Origin: Membranipora membranacea
Lineage: Eukaryota > Bryozoa > Gymnolaemata > Cheilostomatida > Membraniporidae
Direction of reading: 5' to 3'
Assembly (NCBI GenBank): GCA_914767715.1
Contig: OU612073.1
Location: 2,110,001-2,170,000, forward strand
Length of the DNA: 60,000 bases
Position 1 is the first letter of the stretch. Every line of letters starts with the position of its first letter. The position numbers were made by a program, and so were the translations under genes. The notes below the pieces were generated by a model. The model saw nothing but the letters and a program-made list of their open reading frames with translations. It ran no database searches and was not told where the DNA came from. Positions 11,290-23,659 of the stretch are shown here, one piece after another.

Positions 11290-12770
11290 TAGTATAGTCA
11301 TGGTCAATCAAAGATACACAGACACAAATCAGTACTGCCTGAGTTATGTAATCCAGTAAGGCTGGTGCTGCAGGTAGGATGGGGAGATGCACCACCCACA
11401 GTCTTAGCTTCTATCCGAATCACTTGCTGATAATAAACGTTAGGCTCTGCTTATTTCATTAATTGCTTCAGTTTACTGTAAAGTTAAAAAAAGACGGAAA
11501 ATATTTAGATTTGGATTGTCACAGAGACTTGGATTGTTCTACTAAGGTTTTGTTCGGGTAGACTAAAGAACTAGTGTGCCACTAAATGGCCATTAACCAT
11601 ATCAACAAACTATTGAACATAACATCAAGTGGATTCTACTGCTACCCACCGATATTATACTCTGCATGGCCAATATTCGGTCAAATGTCGGCGCCATCCA
11701 AGCATATCATTTATTTAATCTACTGATAAAATAGAATATCTGCATTGCGGATAACTATAGTAATTGTTGTATCAAATATTTCAGTCATTTTCAACGGATT
11801 CTACATGACCTGGAGAGACAGGTACTCTGAGTCTGGCCTGAGAACCAAGACACGTATTGAGCATCATAATCTACCCGGCTACAAGATGGATTACAGGGAA
11901 GGGTAACTCCAAATTGAGATAATTTAAGAAGTGCAGTGATGAACCCGTAACTCTAGCTAGTAGTAACTCTAGCTATGGGGAGTAAAGCCTGACTAGACTA
12001 ACATTATCAGGATATATTGGAGGACAAACAGACCCAAAAATCAGTTGAGTTCATATGTACTTATACATGTTGATAGCCCTGAAGATAGCTAATGAGTTAT
12101 ACTGATAGTCTGCCTAAGTATCTTTACATGATAATTATTATGAAGCTGATGAGAATTAGAAGATATAACCATTAATTGTAATGTTAACCTCTAACCTGAG
12201 TGTGTTATACTGTGAGAAGATCGAGTTAAGGGAAGGTACAGTCTCTGTTTCTTCATATACAGAATTAGAAAGACTTGGTTGCAGTTGATCATATCTGTAT
12301 TATCTGATATATCAATGGCTCCACCAGCTACACAGTCTACTGACATGGAAAGAGAGAATGTAAAATAGTAATTCTCTATAAACATGATATTATAATGTCT
12401 CTGTCACTATCATTTTTGGTTGGTGTAAGTGTAGTGTAGTGAAATAGGGATATAATTATTAATAAAGACTGATAGTAAAAGAGGAAGACAAGTCTGCATG
12501 CATAGAGGACACCCTCGTCATAATCATACAGTAACTAGTGGGTGATTTTTCTGGATTATGAAGGAGACACTGAATTAAAAACAAATTAAAGTTAAATTGC
12601 CGGAGAAACATGAGTCAATGGTGACATACAAAATGACACTGGAAATGCCCTTATAGTGATCGCTTAGTATGAAAACATGGATAAATAAACGCTTTAATAC
12701 AAATTGTAGCTTATCATAAGAAGCACAATCAGTTATACTTTGGGTCAGTTTTTATCTGATTTTAGATTTG
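11290..12770. repeat. Local duplication, copy 2
   Basis: Partner of 9,237-10,460. It lacks the SINE-like insertion but has about 450 extra bases (about 12,020-12,475) containing an open minus-strand segment near 12,330 with DCVAGGAIDISDNTD. That segment loosely resembles DCVTCGGNDITEE in exon 2 of caspase B, but its reading phase fits no neighbouring exon, so it is not called as a gene. Confidence 0.7.
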
Positions 12771-13789
12771 GCGTTGGCTGACAGACCTAAAACTCAGGTA
12801 AGTTATCATAGAAATATTAAAATTGGATGTCATACACTATAATCGAAATGATGAACAAAGTAAAAAGGACCACCAGGAATAAGTCTTAGCGCTCAGACGG
12901 CTGTATAACATATTAACTAAACATGTTATCTTGTAGTCCTTCTCTATAGTTCATGTCAGAGCATCAGTCATGCTTGGATCTCATTTCATACCCTCTCTCA
13001 CAGTGTGTACTATCTATGCTTCACCTTATTATGATTATGATTATTATTATGATCAGAGTTTACGACATACATGAGTGTACAGTGTACTGTAAACAGACTA
13101 CACTAACACAAAGGTACAAGGATAGATAGATAGATATAGAGAGATCATCTATATCGGCATACTGATTGTTGATATATCGCTGATTCATTTAATGTCAGGG
13201 CTGAAGAGGGAAGATGAGGTTTTAGGGATGCCTGTATTCTTTTTTTTTTGGTATTTCCTATATTTGTTGCTAGCTGCTTTCGAACTATCTATCATATCTA
13301 AAAGTTCACTTACTAAACAGGCAAGAGAGCAAGGCTAGGCCGTCCTAGTGTCCGACTAAATCAGCTGAAGTTTTAGTGAGTCTGCGGTATCTCAGTCAAT
13401 CTTTCATCTCAAGCTTGATGATGTCATCAGTCTCTGGTATAACTGTATCTGGTTTTCAGCACTCAGCATTCACCTGACTTTAATAAGTAGATAAAACTAT
13501 AAAACAGTCATCACCTACTTCATCTTAGAAGAAACAGGACAGAAGCCTGACTGACTGACATAGTATCATATATATTATGTGTCTAGTAAGCGTTCCTGTT
13601 CTACTGCATGACTATGGAGTCCACTGAACTTAGGCTATCTTAGGTATTTGTCGATAATTAAAGAGCGGACAATTCATAAATAGCAATTAATTATTGCCAT
13701 AATCAGATTGACAACCATTTGAATCTCACTTCAGTGATGGCATGTGATAATATTCCACTGACTGTTGTTCTGACATACTATGAGCTTAC

Positions 13790-14317
13790 CTGAGTGGATG
13801 GTTGGTTAGTAGACGGGCATCTGATGAGAATGTCTGATTAGTAGAGTCGGCGTCTGGTGATATTATTCCTCTCACCATCTCATTATTAGTAGCTAAACAT
13901 CTCTTTATGTCTGTGTAACACCTGTGGGTATTAGCAGCCGTCTTCATTTGAGAGTTCTGTTCTGTTAAAATAAAACAAAGCATGCCTTAACCACCATAAA
14001 CAAGAGTACGAACCGTATGAATATACACAGGACATTCTCATTTGTAGATAGGGATGAGTATATCGGGGACTGTATTTAGTGGAACAAAACAGGTCTGAGA
14101 AAAACAACTACTGATATTTTCCCATCATCCACTGTTAAAGTACTTCATGGCTGCCACTGATGATAAGAGACATCAAATGCCTTTCAAATGTTGATCAAAA
14201 GCTTTAGAGAGTGCGTAAGTTTAAAAAGGATAATTACCATGTACCACTGAATATTGCATACTTACTAACTTGCTACCTGTAGATATATCACCATCTTCTT
14301 TGTACAAGCTATCAGCA
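13790..14317 (-). CDS. Two exon-like segments of an unrecognised gene
   Basis: Exon 14,277-14,317 (41 bp, ADSLYKEDGDIST, donor ACAG|gtagc) and exon 13,790-13,961 (172 bp, EQNSQMKTAANTHRCYTDIK..., donor CTCAG|gtaagctc, acceptor ttttaacag) join in frame. The product shows no family I recognise: it is hydrophilic, with KRCLATNNEMVRGII and SSDARLLTNHPLR in the larger exon. No downstream exon in the required phase 2 was identified and no start codon exon was found, so this is a partial or dead gene. Confidence 0.4.
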
Positions 14318-17300
14318 CTATGACAAAACCGTCTCTCCATTTAACATTCCAGTACGTCAACACTGGGTCATAGGTCAGTACGAGCCGCCAACTTAGCCAG
14401 CCAATGCGGGTCCTACCAGGTGGTAGGTTGTCCCTTAGCTTAGCTGATGATGGAGCTATTTTGATAAAACTAAGTCCTGCAGTGAGGAATCAAGAGATGC
14501 CCATAGTTGGTCTGTTGGGAATCAGTAGTTGCTGATGTCAGTCGCGACTTCTCAGTGCATGGTTCGGAACATGCCGAGTCTGCGAAACTCTCGCATTGTG
14601 GGTAGGTAATGTTTTCAACAAGGATATCATGTATTCTCAGAAGATTAGCATAGTTTGAAATAGAATATCAGACACCCTCAAAATGTGCATTGTAACATGT
14701 AATGCCCAGATCAGGGTATGCCTACAATAAAAATACTTGCCTATACATAATATATATGTAGCCTGTTAATGAGTTGCTCATCAGGGGATACCACCTTCTA
14801 CACAAACAATAAAACTTGTCATTCAACGCAGGGAGATTGAAGAGGGGAATTGGGCTTTTTATAACATATCTATATTATGAGTACAATCACTTTAATGTAT
14901 TATGCACCAATAAGCCCTCTTCTGCATGTTTTTCATAAGGTACCAACTGCCCATACAGTTTTCAGTAAATGCATGAAGCCTACATCATTGATTGTCTCAA
15001 ATAACACTCTCACTTCCCAGAGAATTTCATGGGATTGCATGAGAAACAATGACACATATAACAGCTGGCTGATCAATTAGTCATAATAGCTATATATTAT
15101 GTTTGATTACTCATTGATTGGGCTGGGACTGGAAATAAATTTATTCTGTGATCTTGGAATTTGCCAAAAACATCAAAAATCAATTAGTCTTTGTGATTGT
15201 GTATTGCAATGAGATGTTGTTGGTTCCCACTTCCACCTACAATCAAGCAACTAAATCTCACCAAGGTAAACTCTTTGATTGTAGTTATACTAGCTTTTTT
15301 TTTAAATTTATTACTTGCTTCTTTTGCAAGAAATTATTCAAACAGGAAATGATATTAAATGAACATACTTGAACCACCCTTTTCCTTTAGAAGAATCTCA
15401 TTGGACAATTCATTCATTTCAAGCACACGATTGGCTTTATACCGGTTTGCGGTTAGCCAATGTGGGGAATCCCAATTAACCAAAATATCTGAAGCTGAAT
15501 TTCTCAACAGAACTCAACATCCATCAGAAGTAGTATAGCCCTGTAGAAACAATATCATTATTTTAAAGTGTTTAACTAAGGAGTAAGATACTTTTTGTTG
15601 GCCTTACTCTTTGGTTTTATTCATTGGCTTTACTCCTTGGTTAATTCAAGGAATAAAACTCTTATACTCCTTGGTTTATGATATGACATGACTTCTCACT
15701 GGACTTCTCACTGTAGCCACTGTACGTGACAATTCTCACTGTACAAATTATGGTTGTTTTTAATTTTTTTTACTTACACCAGGGAGAACCTTGGCCTATG
15801 GCAATGTCTGACTGCCACCTCCCGCCACCTGAGACATGTCCCCTACATCACCTGGCACACTTCTTACACCACTCATCTGCAGCAACAGTTTTTAGTGCCC
15901 ATTCAGAAGAGCATAAAGTTTTGAACTTCAGCCAAGCCTTTCTACTGAGTCGCATCTTAGTCATAATTGCTGAATGTTATGCTTGGCTTTATTTGTTCCG
16001 GTAATCATTTCCACGATCTAGAACAGTAGTTTAGCTTCAAACTTTGAGGAAGTCATCCTGTGGAGGTCTTGTTTGGACGGAAAACCCATGACTGGTGATA
16101 TAACTTCCACGACTTTATGACTGAGCACACATACATATGGTATCGATTCGATTATTACTCAGCAGCTCGCTCTAAACTGACCTAAATGACGGTGACTCAC
16201 AACTCTAACCTGGACTTACTGACAGACCTACTTGGCTTCTAAATATCTGGTTATGATTATTTACATCTTGGCCTTATTTTATACGGATCTAAACCTTAGC
16301 ATAATGTTAGTTGAACCACCATTCATTGCATTCAATTACATATCAGTTATAGATATCAAATGTCAAAGATTTTGCTTATTTATCACAGTTAAGGGCTGCA
16401 CAAAAAATTAATGCTGTTCTGAATGGGCACTAAAAACAGGTGCTGTCAACAGATGATGTAAGATGTGGGGCAGGTGCTGTTTATGACATGTCTAACAGCG
16501 CTCAAGGAATATGCAGCGGTTTTGTGGGTGCGGTAGGGTGCTGTAAGGTCTGTCCCATACAGCACCTGTCACAAACCTACGGAGTGTTGGATTAGACTGA
16601 GTACCGAAAATATGTCTTCACATGCAATATGGGCTGCACCAAAAAAAAATGTTCTATGATTTTTTTATAAAACTGGCTACTGTCCATACAGAACTGGAAT
16701 TTTTCTTCAATGACGACTATGGGAGCGTAGACAAACTGTATAGATTACGCTCACATATATTTACACATAAGTGTATGCATGTGGGTATACCAAAAATGCA
16801 CATTTGTGAATGCAATATTTGGACACATATGCACATACAGGCGGATGCATCTCTGAGGAGTCTCCAACCTTAAAACTACTTCAAAATTATATTGTCTCAG
16901 TCCTTAGGATTAACCCAACCATAACCATCACATCACACATTCCATATACAGGCGGACTTTCATAACGCTGTGTTGTATTTCCATCTGTGATTATATAACG
17001 TCATGAATATAGCTATAATATTAAATGTCAGATTGTTAAGTTGTTGTCATCACCTACAAAAATTGAAAAAGGTTCAAGCTGCGGTAGAATCATTTGGCGT
17101 TACTTGGAGAGATTATTTTGACCATTAGAGAAGTGCACAGCTCTAATACAATCTGTTACAAAATGTTGATAACATTGTCTAGTTGCTAGAGCTGCACCAA
17201 TAAACATGTCACTCTGCAGTCTAGATGAGGTAAAGGATCTAGACTATAAATGGACAACTTCAGCCTATACTGATAGTTTGAGAGATTGTTTGGAGGTTTG

Positions 17301-19173
17301 TTAGGTATTGGTGTGGTTTGTTTTCTCTGCTATTTTTACATCAGATAAATTTTTTTCACCACAGCTTTATCCGACATTTCACTTTTTACAGGCTGTCAAT
17401 CGTATCAAGAGCTAGTTGAGGTTCCTCGACTCTTGATAATAATCAGTCACTGAGAAGGAATATCCACTACTTATGGAATGCAATTCAAAAGGGTATTTTA
17501 TCATCATGATTATCAACCTCACCTATGATATCACTGGTGAAGCCGCACTGCTTCTTGGCTTACTGTTTAGTCATAGGGGTTTTCTTGAAGGATAGGTCTT
17601 GGTTACTGCACCGATATTTAGTTCCTAGATTGAGAAAAATATTTGGATCCAAATATTTAGAAATATTTTGCTGCAATGGAACGCACTATTGCTTAACCTG
17701 GAACTAAGGGAGCTTGATGGAAAGCACTGCGGCCGTCGCAGTAATGCTGAGATGCTCTTTTCCTTGACAATGCTAATAATGATTACAGGATTAACTGATA
17801 AGGAAATGCAACATTTAGGAGAGCCTGACAAACCTGATGAGGGCTTCAATCTGGTTTGCACCCGGTGGGGGGGGGGGGGAGGGGAAATCCCATGTTGATC
17901 ATTTTTCTCTAATGGAACAAGACAATATAATTTAATATGCTGATTTTAGAAATAGAGGAGTTGTCTTCCAGTAAGGTTTGTTGAGATAACTTCGATGACT
18001 GTGTGTTCATTTCCTTTGACCTTGATACACTCATAGCTTATATGTCTTTGAAAGCTTAATGGTCACAACTCACAATTATAAACAGGATAAAGTCAGTAGC
18101 TCATTCACTGCCAGCCAAGGAAAACTGTTTTCTTTTTGTTTGTAGTATTGTCGCAATACATACAAATATTACAATACAAATTTCTGTCTATCTATCAGGA
18201 TATCATTATTTAGCAGCCTTTGGTTTGTTATTTAGCCAATGGAAAAAGGAAAGATAAACAGTTGTTTTATCATGGGAAAAGAAAATATAACATTAGTCCA
18301 CATTGATGTATTTAATCATATATTCTGATGTATTTTATGTAAGCCGAGAGAAATTAAATGTATAATGTGACATGGATCATTACCATAAATAATGATATGA
18401 TATCTGTGATGTGAGAAGTGATACTGTTGGGTACGCCAAACTTTGGATACAAAACATCTCATGTCAAGTGGATATTATCCAGAGTAAAAAACAAATAAAA
18501 TAACATTACAACCAGAAAACTAATTGAGTAAAGTCATTAGCTAGAGAATGAGAAAAATAAAAAACTATGTGTATCAACACCTGATTACTTACTGCTGGTC
18601 ACTTCTAAAAAATGCGAGAAATGAGAGAAATACGAGTGAAGTTAGAGGACAAAATACATAAAGTTCAAACCCTCAGGTACAGATATGAATCATAATACAT
18701 GGAATTGGTACTAATGGAGCCATAAGCAACAGTGCTTCAATATAAAACTACACTTTACGTACCAACGCTATTCATTAAAATATACCAGGTCTATCAATCC
18801 AATAGCATTAATAGTTATCTTCTCATTGAGTAAAGGAAGACAAATCAAAAACAAACAAAACACAAACAAGTAAAACTTAAATAGCCAGATAAAGTTCAGA
18901 TGTCTCTTCATATAAACTATTATATAATGTTATATTTATAGTATATCGATAAAAATCAGGCGGTTAGTTATGTACAGACATAACAGATTCTGATCATTAG
19001 AGGCCGTTACAGGCCCACAATAGGTTCTTAGAGAGGGAGGGTCAGCTTTCACTAGTTTTATATCAGTCTACACGGATATATTCACTATCGGTGGGCTCCT
19101 CCTCACTAGCCCTTGCTCAATATAATAGTTTAGTCCTCTCAAATTGGCAGTCAGGCGATCTGAGTACTTACTA
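14318..19173. other. Long intergenic stretch with little recognisable content
   Basis: No splice-supported or homologous coding sequence was seen. Minor structures are a foldback pair near 15,820 and 16,410 (listed separately), a perfect 22-bp AT-rich palindrome around GGATCC near 17,637, and a G-run at about 17,867-17,880. The last kilobase is probably 3' flank of caspase B. Confidence 0.35.
15800..16600. mobile_element. Foldback pair, possible decayed transposon
   Basis: The segment with CAGTTTTTAGTGCCCATTCA (about 15,888) recurs inverted as TGAATGGGCACTAAAAACAG (about 16,419). Flanking similarity reaches about 100 bp on each side, including CTGACATGTCCC/ACATGTC-like parts. The two arms enclose about 500 bp with no transposase frame. 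The edges are approximate. Confidence 0.4.
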
Positions 19174-22100
19174 TCAGTTTGTTCTCTTTACTACTTTCCA
19201 GTTTACAAACATCCGAGAGCTTTCATCACTGCCTTCAGTTCTCTCCTCCAGTGTACCTGAGTAAACAGACAAGGTGTGTATATGATTGGGTGCAACACAA
19301 AAACAAAATAGTAAGTAAAACTATTTTATAGCGCCCTCAGCTATCAGAGTTTACTATGACTACATAAGGTCGGTTTGGTGTCAATATTCTGGATTAAGTC
19401 TATCACTAAAATTCTTATGACCTTGTCACTGAATGTTGTGGGTAAATATGCACATTTATGTTTCACTACAAAATCTGTTCACACCATAGGCTTCTGATGT
19501 ACATCCAGTAACTGTTAACTGCAGCATGTTCTATATCCATCTTATCAAATTGTTTTGTTTTGTTCTCATTCTTTTGCTCAACATACATACCAGGAAGCCA
19601 GGAGATTGTAGATACTGAAGGATTAGGAGATCTGACATTAGTAGTAAGATTATCTGGATGTTCTCCTTGTTTTCTCATATCTATCCCTGGTTCCAGGTAG
19701 AGTACTTTAGTACCCATATTATTAGTCATCCTCGGTGTCTGTGTTCCACGAGCCTTATTCTCTTTTGCAGTGTAAGTTCTCACTGCTTCCTGCACCTTAA
19801 AAACCAATCGATAATACGCCATTCAATAGTAAGTACAGAGAACATAAACTGAAAACGTCCATAGGAAACGAGATAATTTATTGTAATGATTATAATAATG
19901 GAACCGAGTCAAATTAACTGGACCAAATAATGGAATTGAATATCATTTCCGGAGGCTTTTCTTCCTGTTTTTCATCAATGTTTGCATTGGATAAATCAGC
20001 AGCCTGTCACCACTTACCATATTTCCCAGAGACTGGAGGTGATGCTGATGAGCATACTTGTAGAAGGTGATAACTAGAGCTCTTAGGAATGGAGATCCTA
20101 TGTCATCTCTACCAGCGACAAAACCTGTAAAAGGTGAGTTGAATCATCAAATAATTGATTCGATAAGTTGTGAAAATTATAGTTTCATACCTCATATATT
20201 TGTCAGCTGTAACAAACCTGAATTTGTTTTTGACCAGTAAGATTATTTGCTGGCACTATGTAGGTTAAATGGTTGGGATTAACATTTTGTATAGTTAAGA
20301 AAAAACCGGAATCAGTCTGCTGAATAACACAAATATAAGTCTTGGCTGTCGAAGATTTTGAGTTGACTGAATAATTCATTCTGTTTTCTATATAATATTA
20401 TATTTCCTAGAAACAAAAGTATGGGATGGTACCTACTGTCAAAGCTAGACTGCATGATGAAGAGATCAGCTAGTGAGCTGTCCTCAGGCTGATCATCCAC
20501 ATAGGAAGCTCCAGATGGTTGGTTATCAGTTACAGAGTTCTCTGGTGATACCCTCACTACTGCTGGTACCTGATTAGTAGTTTTGCTGAGATCCAACATC
20601 GTGTCTCTCTTATCTATAATCAGTCAAAACATTGTACTTAGTTATAAGCCGCTGGAGATGATAAAATCCCTATTTAACTAAGTTAGGAAGCCTTATGTGA
20701 GACGAGACAACTTGAACTTGTGGGAACTAGGACAACTACAAAATTTGTACTACTTACCTCCAGCGCAGGCTTGTATTATAATAAGTTTAGGTTTTCCCTT
20801 CATAGCCGGGAAGTTTCTAGCAGATAATAGCTGATAGATATCAGTCAGCCTGATGTGTTCACCATCAGACCCTTGGACACTCCCTTCAGCACCATGACCA
20901 GTTATAACCAACACAAACATTCCTAGATCTTCATGGACTGATCCGCCTGTCTGGTCTACCAGCTGAGTTTCCCTGTGAATGGTCTTCACGATATTCTTCA
21001 AAATCATAGGAATGGAATAGAATATGAAGGGGGATCATAATGGGATAAGAGACAGCCATTTTCGGTAACATCAACACCTCAATCATAATCGGATATCCAC
21101 CACATGCTCACACTGTTTTACAGCCGGGAGAATAACTATTGGACATTGTACAAATATGGCCAAATCCAGCAAAATAGAGCAATCTTAACAGGAATGTATT
21201 ACCTGTGAAGTGTAGCTTTTATACTCTCCATTCACAACAAACCCAAAATTCTCCAGCATATTCCTCATGTTATCATGGTCTATGTCAGCACCCTTCCTCC
21301 AGTCTATTACTTGGCCGTGAGTATCTTTGACCTCATGTTTATTAGATAATATGAGAGCTCGGCCTCTAGTCTCAGTCATCGCAAACATTGTCTAAAATAA
21401 AATCAAATGTGGTTAATAAACATGAGCACAGCACTGTGGGGGTTACTGAAACCCATGGTTTGTTTGAACCACAACATCAAGATAGACATCGGGCACAGAG
21501 AGCGATTCAATAACACACAGCAATCGTAATAACAACGCCTAAATAAGCTCAAAATAGTTAGTAGATATAGGTGCCCTTGGTCTGTTTGAACCACAACAGC
21601 ATTTGGCACAGAGCTAGAGCAGTTCAATGCAGTAATTGTGATAACAATGCCTCAATTCAAAATAGTAAGTAAAGATAGATGTCCTAGGTTTATTTCTAAC
21701 ATCAATAAAACTCACCATGTTTTTTGGAATAGTTGACTGTGGCACACAAACTTCCAGTTGCAGATTGATGCCTGCAAGTTGTGATGTCATCAGCTCAATA
21801 ATATTACGTACAGCTACATTCGGTACTTGCAGGCTAGTCATGTAATTTCTAACTTTGTGTTTATTTGCATCCGTCAGTGAGAAACCTACAGTGAGAAATC
21901 ACAAGTTATTTTGATTGACGTATGAGTTACTTTTGATATCTCGGATAGATTTGTGGCTTTCCTTCGATCATAATTTGGCATGTATTTTTCGTACCCCTCC
22001 TCTTGCCCCCGGTTTTTGTCCACCCATCAGAGTATCACACAATGTCAGCTTACTTTTTCAACTTCCCATTTCCCATATTCATAACCAAAGTAGAGAGGAG

Positions 22101-23653
22101 GCAGATGTCATATAGGTAAATATAATAAGGCATTAAAGATCATAAATATTATAATTATATTGATCTTTGTGTACTCATAATACTTATATTGGAATGTAAG
22201 ATAACAGTTAGATAAATTGTTGTCAACAACACTATAGGATTTAGAATGAAATACAGGTACAGGTTGGTCGGTGTGGTTTTAGTTGTCTGATCTTAGGTGC
22301 AGAATATGTTACATTTGAGGAGCAGTCCATTTGATAAAACACACCAAACAACCTGTCAGAATAGGAATGCAACAAAATTATGAGTTGTCTGACCTTACAC
22401 GCCAATGTCTATTGCTTATAAAAACCGTCAGCAGGGAGAATTATCCTTGCTTCAAGCTGTTGCAACAGTTTCTGTTTCCTAACATTAGGATAAGGTCCCT
22501 CATTTCAGAGATTGAAATATTGTCATGAAAGCGGAACAGTTCTGAGCTATTTTCAGTTACTGAAGAGGTTCACTGCTATAACTGTAAACAGGATTAATGA
22601 TACCCTTTGCTTACAACAATGAGTAAGATAATTCCCTCTGTAAACAGGAAATACAGTCATACCATCATTATCAGTGTTATCCCCTCTCTCATCAGCAGAG
22701 TTATCCCCTCTCTCATCATCAAAGTTATCCCCACTCTCACCAAAATTTGATTCTGAGTTATCTACAATCTCAGCTGGTATGTTGACCTCCTCCTGGTATA
22801 TCTCTTCAGTGATGTCATTTCCACCACAAGTTACACAGTCTCCCTGATCTGATAGAAATACATCTGTGTTAGCTGCTGAATTTATGCATCACAAATCATG
22901 AGTGTAATATTACAGTTTGTTTTTAGTTTGACAAGGTTAATCAACTCCGCCTCCCCCGTGGGTTTCATCATAGACAATGATATTGAAGAAATTTGACGAT
23001 TGATATGAGTCTCAGCAAGTTTTGCGCTGAAAAATATGTCCTGTAAATAATGATCAACCACGCATCTCTGTATAAAGGCAAACTGCTAATGGAAATACCC
23101 ATCCGGGGCCAACTGGCCATCCTTTTCACCTTGTATCAATTTCAGCATGTCACCATAACAAAGCCATCTGGTTGCAAATATTGTAGCCGGATGGCCTAGC
23201 AGCAATTTGTATTATGAACCCATCCGCATGGCTGTTTGGCAACTGCTGGTTGCCCAATACCAACTAGAAAGGGCATTCATCAGCCTACTGATGCCGTATA
23301 CCCATCCGTATCTGTCTTTATCCCAGTAAACTATTCTGGATGGTTTCCCCCTATAAAAACCCATCTGGCAACTGCTGGTTGCCAAGTTGTCATCATGCAG
23401 CTGACAAATAGACCGGTTTGTACTTTGGAAACCATTTGATTTCCAATATAGCTAAAGAAACTTTCACTCAGCAATTTCCAAGGCTAATTGGTGCAAAATA
23501 ACCTACTGAAATGGCAAAAGATAAATTAGATTGTCAAACAATTTCATCCTTACCGTCAGAAACTGACTGTCCATCACCTTTAGCTGAGGGAGGAGGATCA
23601 TTTCTCTTTGAAGAAGGCTCAGCTTTTCTGATACATGATAGGCAACTTCCCAT
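19174..23653 (-). CDS. Caspase-family cysteine protease (copy B), complete, putatively lipid-anchored
   Basis: Nine coding exons, 5' to 3': 23,554-23,653; 22,663-22,848; 21,716-21,885; 21,203-21,391; 20,758-20,995; 20,437-20,613; 20,018-20,124; 19,591-19,795; 19,174-19,256. They total 1,455 bp and splice in phase throughout to 484 residues plus stop. The N-terminus MGSCLSC fits the N-myristoylation pattern (Gly2, Ser6) with Cys4 and Cys7 available for palmitoylation. Residues about 34-95 are an acidic linker with DERGDN repeats. Residues 96-152 hold a helical segment (SLTDANKHKVRNYMTSLQ) that could be a divergent death-fold. The caspase domain runs from about 153 to 425: TRGRALILSN, His249 in ITGHGAEG, Cys292 in IIIQACAG, then p10 with GRDDIGSPFLRALVITFYKY and LYLEPG. 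A conserved tail follows. Family knowledge gives cleavage after Asp in cell death or immunity; membrane targeting is inferred. The start is the first ATG of the 5'-most in-phase exon; an upstream non-coding exon is likely because an acceptor lies 2 bases before it. Confidence 0.9.
20758..20995 (-). CDS. Catalytic exon of caspase B
   Basis: Part of the gene at 19,174-23,653. This 238-bp exon holds both dyad residues: His in ITGHGAEG and Cys in QACAG. Its length equals that of the orthologous exon in copy C (58,020-58,257), and it has a donor (GGAG|gtaagtag) and acceptor (gattttgaag). The dyad spacing of 43 residues is as expected for caspases. Confidence 0.88.
22850..23553. repeat. Caspase B first coding intron with dispersed CCATCCG-like motifs
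   Basis: Within about 23,095-23,400, ACCCATCCG/ACCCATCTG and GGCAACTGCTGGTTGCC-type words recur several times at irregular spacing. The palindromic GGCAACTGCTGGTTGCC-like word occurs twice (about 23,238 and 23,377). The function is unknown; a decayed repeat or regulatory cluster are both possible. Confidence 0.4.
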
Positions 23654-23659
23654 ACCTGT

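Noticed and set aside
12191-12385. Caspase N-terminal exon (DCVAGGAIDISD)
   Set aside because: Similarity to caspase B exon 2 is short, and the reading phase fits neither the acceptor nor the exon at 13,790-13,961.
17668-17898. 76-residue plus-strand frame ending in a Gly run
   Set aside because: The Gly run is a G-homopolymer. There is no family similarity and a competing minus-strand frame overlaps.
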